Shown one piece after another: positions 15,320 through 17,838 of a stretch of DNA of 17,838 nucleotides. This DNA comes from Terriglobia bacterium (GTDB lineage Bacteria > Acidobacteriota > Terriglobia > UBA7540). The stretch covers positions 1-17,838 of the forward strand of contig JASHTR010000321.1 of NCBI GenBank assembly GCA_030040455.1. Direction: 5' to 3'. The notes under the pieces were generated by a model that searched no databases, was not told the origin of the DNA, and worked only from the letters and a program-made list of their open reading frames with translations. Position numbers and translations under genes: made by a program. Every line of letters starts with the position of its first letter. Positions within the stretch are counted from its first letter, which is position 1.

Positions 15320-16834
15320 GTGAATCGCAGAAACTTTTTTCGAAATTCTCTCGCTGCCGCCGGATCCGCAGCTCTTCTTCAAGATGTTTCCGCAAGGCCT
15401 GATGCGCCTGCGGAAAATGCGGCTGGGGACATGGGGCCTAATGTAATCTGGATTCTGGGCGACCAGTTTCGTTCTTTCGCGATCAGTAGCAACGGAGATC
15501 CCAATGTCCATACGCCCAACTTGGATGTCCTCTCGCGCACGGGAGTTAACTTCGATCATGCCGTTTCCTGTTTTCCTCTCTGTTCGCCCTTCCGCGGCTC
15601 GATGCTGACCGGCCGCTATCCCCATCATTGTGTCCCCGGCCATGAATACCCTCTGCCGCCGGGCCAGCCGACGATCACGATTCCATTTCACGAGGCTGGC
15701 TACCAAACGGCCTATTTCGGGAAATGGCACCTGGACGGATTTCGCGAAAGCAAAGGGCAGCGCGCCGCCATGAACATTGTTCCTCCCGATCGGCGCGGCG
15801 GATTCGACGTCTGGATCGGATACGAAGACAATGACAGCCAGTGGGATTGTTGGGTCCATGGCGGCTCCGGCAAGGAAGCGTTCCACTATCGGCTTCCGGG
15901 ATATGAAACGGATGAACTCACCAATCTGTTCATCAAATACTTAAAAGAACGTGGTGAGGAGGTAAAAGCGGGCAAAGTGCGGCCCTTCTTTGCCGTGCTT
16001 TCTGTGGAGCCTCCACACGACCCTCATCTTGCCCCGGCGGAATTCATGAGCCATTACAACGGCGGGCAGCTTCAGCTCCGGCCCAACGTTCCTGATGTCG
16101 AATGGCTCCAGAGGAAGACGCGCCGCGAGCTGGCTGGTTATTACGCCCAAATTGAAAATCTGGATTGGAATATCGGACGGGTTCGGAAGACTCTTCATGA
16201 TTACGGCCTGGAGTTTAATACCTATTTCCTCATTTTCGCCGACCACGGTGACATGATGGGCTCGCACGGACATTTTTTAAAGGCCAGCCCGTTCGAGGAA
16301 TCCATCCGCATTCCGATGATTGTGAGCGGCGGCGTTCCCTACTATTATCCCAACCGCAGCGGACGTCCAGCGATTCCTTTCAACAGCGTGGATATCGCGC
16401 CGACTACCTTGGGACTCTGCGGTATCCGCAAGCCCTCCTGGATGGAAGGCACTGACTATTCGCATTACCGCCTCGCTAACCGGCCTGAAGAAAGCGAGCC
16501 GGACTCCGCCTACCTGGAACAGGTTGTTCCCCCCGGCTTCTTCGGCCCCCTCCATCCCATGAGCACGCTCGTCAAAAGAGTCGAAAAGGCTGAGTCTGCA
16601 ATCTTTGCGGGTTTTCCCAATATCCCGTGGCGTGGTCTCGTCACCCGAGATGGCTGGAAATATTGCTGTCTGCCGAATACTTCCTGGCTGATGTTCAACC
16701 TCAATGAGGATCCTTACGAGCAGATAAATTGGGCACACTATAACGAATATCGCCTGGAGCGTCGAAAGCTGATTGACCGGCTGAAGCAATGGATCAGCGA
16801 CACGGGCGACACGTTTGAGGTGCCGGAAAACTAA
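15320..16834 (+). CDS. Tat-exported formylglycine-dependent sulfatase (type I, alkaline-phosphatase fold)
   Basis: GTG 15320 has AAAGGAGG at ideal spacing (15307-15314). The 504-residue product starts NRRNFFRNSLAAAGSAALL, a twin-arginine signal. Sulfatase hallmarks are in order: metal ligand D48 (ILGDQFR), the formylglycine site C88-S-P-F-R92 followed by GSMLTGRYP, FGKWHLDGF with K135 and H137, PPHDPH at 231-236, and FADHGDMMGSHG with D308, H309 and then K321. All key residues are present, so the enzyme should be active if a formylglycine-generating enzyme exists elsewhere in the genome. It would remove sulfate esters from a glycan or small molecule outside the cytoplasm. It lies downstream of the GxGYxYP gene with the palindromic element between them. 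Substrate class cannot be fixed by eye. Confidence 0.93.
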   Translation: MNRRNFFRNSLAAAGSAALLQDVSARPDAPAENAAGDMGPNVIWILGDQFRSFAISSNGDPNVHTPNLDVLSRTGVNFDHAVSCFPLCSPFRGSMLTGRYPHHCVPGHEYPLPPGQPTITIPFHEAGYQTAYFGKWHLDGFRESKGQRAAMNIVPPDRRGGFDVWIGYEDNDSQWDCWVHGGSGKEAFHYRLPGYETDELTNLFIKYLKERGEEVKAGKVRPFFAVLSVEPPHDPHLAPAEFMSHYNGGQLQLRPNVPDVEWLQRKTRRELAGYYAQIENLDWNIGRVRKTLHDYGLEFNTYFLIFADHGDMMGSHGHFLKASPFEESIRIPMIVSGGVPYYYPNRSGRPAIPFNSVDIAPTTLGLCGIRKPSWMEGTDYSHYRLANRPEESEPDSAYLEQVVPPGFFGPLHPMSTLVKRVEKAESAIFAGFPNIPWRGLVTRDGWKYCCLPNTSWLMFNLNEDPYEQINWAHYNEYRLERRKLIDRLKQWISDTGDTFEVPEN

Positions 16835-17077
16835 AGTACGGAGGGAGGCAACCCAATTTGTGACGCACTCCACGTTTTGGGAACCGCGAAGAGTTCATGC
16901 AAGGCCTTGGAAGCAACAAACTTCTGCTCGAATGGGTGGGTTTTGTAGGCCTCGTCCAACAGCTCATTCATGATCTGCCGCTCCGCTTAACGAGTGCCTG
17001 CAATGTTCGAGCAGGTTCTTTTGAAAAGGGAGAATCTCAACTTCTGGCTTAGGTCGTGAACGGCAGTCCTTGGGCAA
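16831..17077 (-). pseudogene. Unidentified broken ORF
   Basis: On the minus strand two adjacent frames read like pieces of one protein: from 17077, LPKDCRSRPKPEVEILPFQK and onward to a stop at 16968, then in another frame from ATG 16971, MNELLDEAYKTHPFEQKF and onward (46 residues) to TAG 16831, which overlaps the end of the sulfatase gene by 4 bp. The peptide composition is protein-like and the pieces would join with one frameshift. I do not recognise the family. It lies next to other decayed minus-strand genes, which supports the view of a remnant, but chance open frames cannot be excluded. Confidence 0.25.
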
Positions 17078-17107
17078 ACCAAGGTGCCGCAATGCCGCTG
17101 GAAAATG

Positions 17108-17494
17108 TTAAAACTTGCATCGCGGTCTCTGTAACCGCCCGACGCCATAATTATGCCCTTGTCCATGCGAATGACTCTGCTCCTCGCGCTCCATCTGTAG
17201 CATGGCTTGGCTTCGGTCCGGGACGGGAAGCTGATGTCCTGTTTCGAGGGCAGCCCTCTTTGAAACGTTACGGCTTGTCTCTTCGCCCAATTTGCGGGCG
17301 TCATTCGTGTAAATCTGCACGTCGTAGCGCCCACGCGAAATAGACATGTAAGCCAATCGGGAATTGACAAGCCGCTCGCGGATCTGGCCGGTGTCCACGT
17401 GAACCAGCACCCGATCCGCCGTCACGCCCTGGCTGCTGTGGCTCGTGACCGCGTAGCCGGAATCAAGGTGCGGATGCTTTCGAAATAGACAGCT
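17108..17494 (-). pseudogene. C-terminal remnant of a MobF-type (TrwC/TraA-like) conjugative relaxase
   Basis: A minus-strand frame, open from 17494 to TAA 17108, encodes RKHPHLDSGYAVTSHSSQG, then VTADRVLVHVDT, then LVNSRLAYMSISRGRYD and VQIYTND. This is the highly conserved last helicase motif block of MobF relaxase-helicases, in which the ATPase half has a GYAVTSHSSQGxTADRVL signature. The His/Gln-rich end (EEQSHSHGQGHNYGVG) fits the natural C-terminus of such proteins. Only about 125 residues of a protein normally near 900 or more remain. The frame begins at an in-frame TAA (17497-17495) with no start codon signal, and the N-terminal relaxase domain is absent. It marks a past conjugative or integrative element at this site. 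Confidence 0.7.
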
Positions 17495-17682
17495 TTACCG
17501 TTGGGGGACGCAGAGAAGCCTGTCCTGCAGGCTGGCTTCGGGGGGCCCAGTCAACCTACTAAGCGGAGCAAGCCTAGCCCGCCTCCGAGATTGCCTCGAA
17601 GGTCCACAATGAGCCAGTCGCATCCGCTCAGGCCTGCGAACGCCTTTGTCCATCCCATTTTTCTGATTTGACATTCGCCCAT
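17486..17682 (-). pseudogene. Fragment of an S41-family (tail-specific type) protease
   Basis: On the minus strand the frame from ATG 17682 reads WTKAFAGLSGCDWLIVDLRG and then NLGGGLGLLRLVG before an in-frame TGA at 17553-17551. The (I/V)(I/V)DLRGNxGG core is the hallmark of the S41 peptidase fold just after the catalytic region. After the TGA the same frame continues in plausible family style (LGPPKPACRTGFSASPNG). The catalytic Ser and Lys regions, PDZ domain and signal peptide are not recognisable. With an internal stop and no flanking domains it is a decayed fragment; it abuts the relaxase remnant in a different frame. Confidence 0.45.
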
Positions 17683-17768
17683 TAACGTTGAGGTGTTTCG
17701 TGGGTTTGTCAGCCAAAAGCCGCAGCCTTCAAGTACAAGACTGTGCTACTTGCCTTGCATTCTCTGTT

Positions 17769-17838
17769 TTAACTCTCCAGGAATTCTTCGAGGGCTTCTC
17801 TCTTGGGCTCCAGACCGAGGCCGGGTTCCTCGGTCAGC
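17769..17838 (-). CDS. C-terminal tail of a probable second enolase-superfamily enzyme (runs off right edge)
   Basis: At the right edge the minus strand has an open frame ending at TAA 17771-17769 whose last 22 residues begin LTEEPGLGLEPKREALEEF. The PGLG element followed by an acidic or basic residue and a helical end is typical of mandelate racemase/muconate-lactonizing-type enzymes. The dehydratase at 6022-7233 has the matching RPGLGIELNRSAMERF near its own C-terminus. Only the tail is visible, so family placement is tentative and the function is unknown. Confidence 0.5.
   Translation of the reverse strand, partial: LTEEPGLGLEPKREALEEFLES

Noticed and set aside
14888..15886. 332-codon minus-strand frame across the repeat and the two flanking plus-strand genes
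   Set aside because: It runs antisense to the end of the GxGYxYP gene, the palindromic element and the sulfatase start; it has no domain resemblance and is a chance open frame.
1..17838. CRISPR array, rRNA, tRNA, transposase or integrase genes
   Set aside because: Searched by eye on both strands; no regularly spaced repeat array, RNA gene signature or recombinase motif was seen.

Overview
The window looks like an accessory carbohydrate-catabolism region of a Gram-negative, soil-type bacterium, most likely an Acidobacteriota member. That placement rests on the very large TonB-dependent receptor with an N-terminal carboxypeptidase-regulatory-like domain, the Tat-exported GxGYxYP and sulfatase proteins, the secreted S9 peptidase, and moderately high GC with sharp AT-rich promoter islands. 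It is an inference from gene content; no rRNA or tRNA is present.

Layout. 1-109 (-): the first 36 codons of a secreted protein running off the left edge. About 140-337: copy 1 of a palindromic dispersed repeat. 475-1278 (-): IclR-type regulator with a triple 10-bp repeat upstream. 1755-2462 (+): GntR/FCD-type regulator starting at TTG. 5586 to 2515 (-): a probable three-gene operon in the order galactose-mutarotase-like protein, SDR dehydrogenase, EamA/DMT transporter. 5587-6021: a divergent promoter region with an AT-rich island. 6022-7233 (+): enolase-superfamily (mandelate racemase/sugar-acid dehydratase type) enzyme. 7378-10689 (+): TonB-dependent receptor. 10930-12903 (+): secreted S9 prolyl-oligopeptidase-like peptidase. 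13343-15076 (+): Tat-exported GxGYxYP-family protein. 15085-15298: copy 2 of the repeat, intact with terminal inverted repeats. 15320-16834 (+): Tat-exported formylglycine sulfatase. 16831-17682 (-): a gene graveyard with an unidentified broken ORF, the C-terminal end of a MobF-type conjugative relaxase and an S41-protease fragment. 17769-17838 (-): the C-terminal tail of a probable second enolase-superfamily enzyme running off the right edge.

How the genes may work together (inference). Sulfatase and GxGYxYP protein would trim a sulfated glycan outside the cytoplasm, and the TonB receptor would bring product across the outer membrane. The mutarotase-like protein, an NAD-type SDR and an enolase-superfamily dehydratase fit a non-phosphorylating oxidative pathway (aldose to lactone/acid to 2-keto-3-deoxy acid), with the EamA protein moving sugar or acid. 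The FCD-type GntR regulator would sense the acid. Lactonase and aldolase are not in the window. The least ordinary structure is the ~214-bp MITE-like palindrome present in two copies ~15 kb apart, with one compensatory base-pair change between them.
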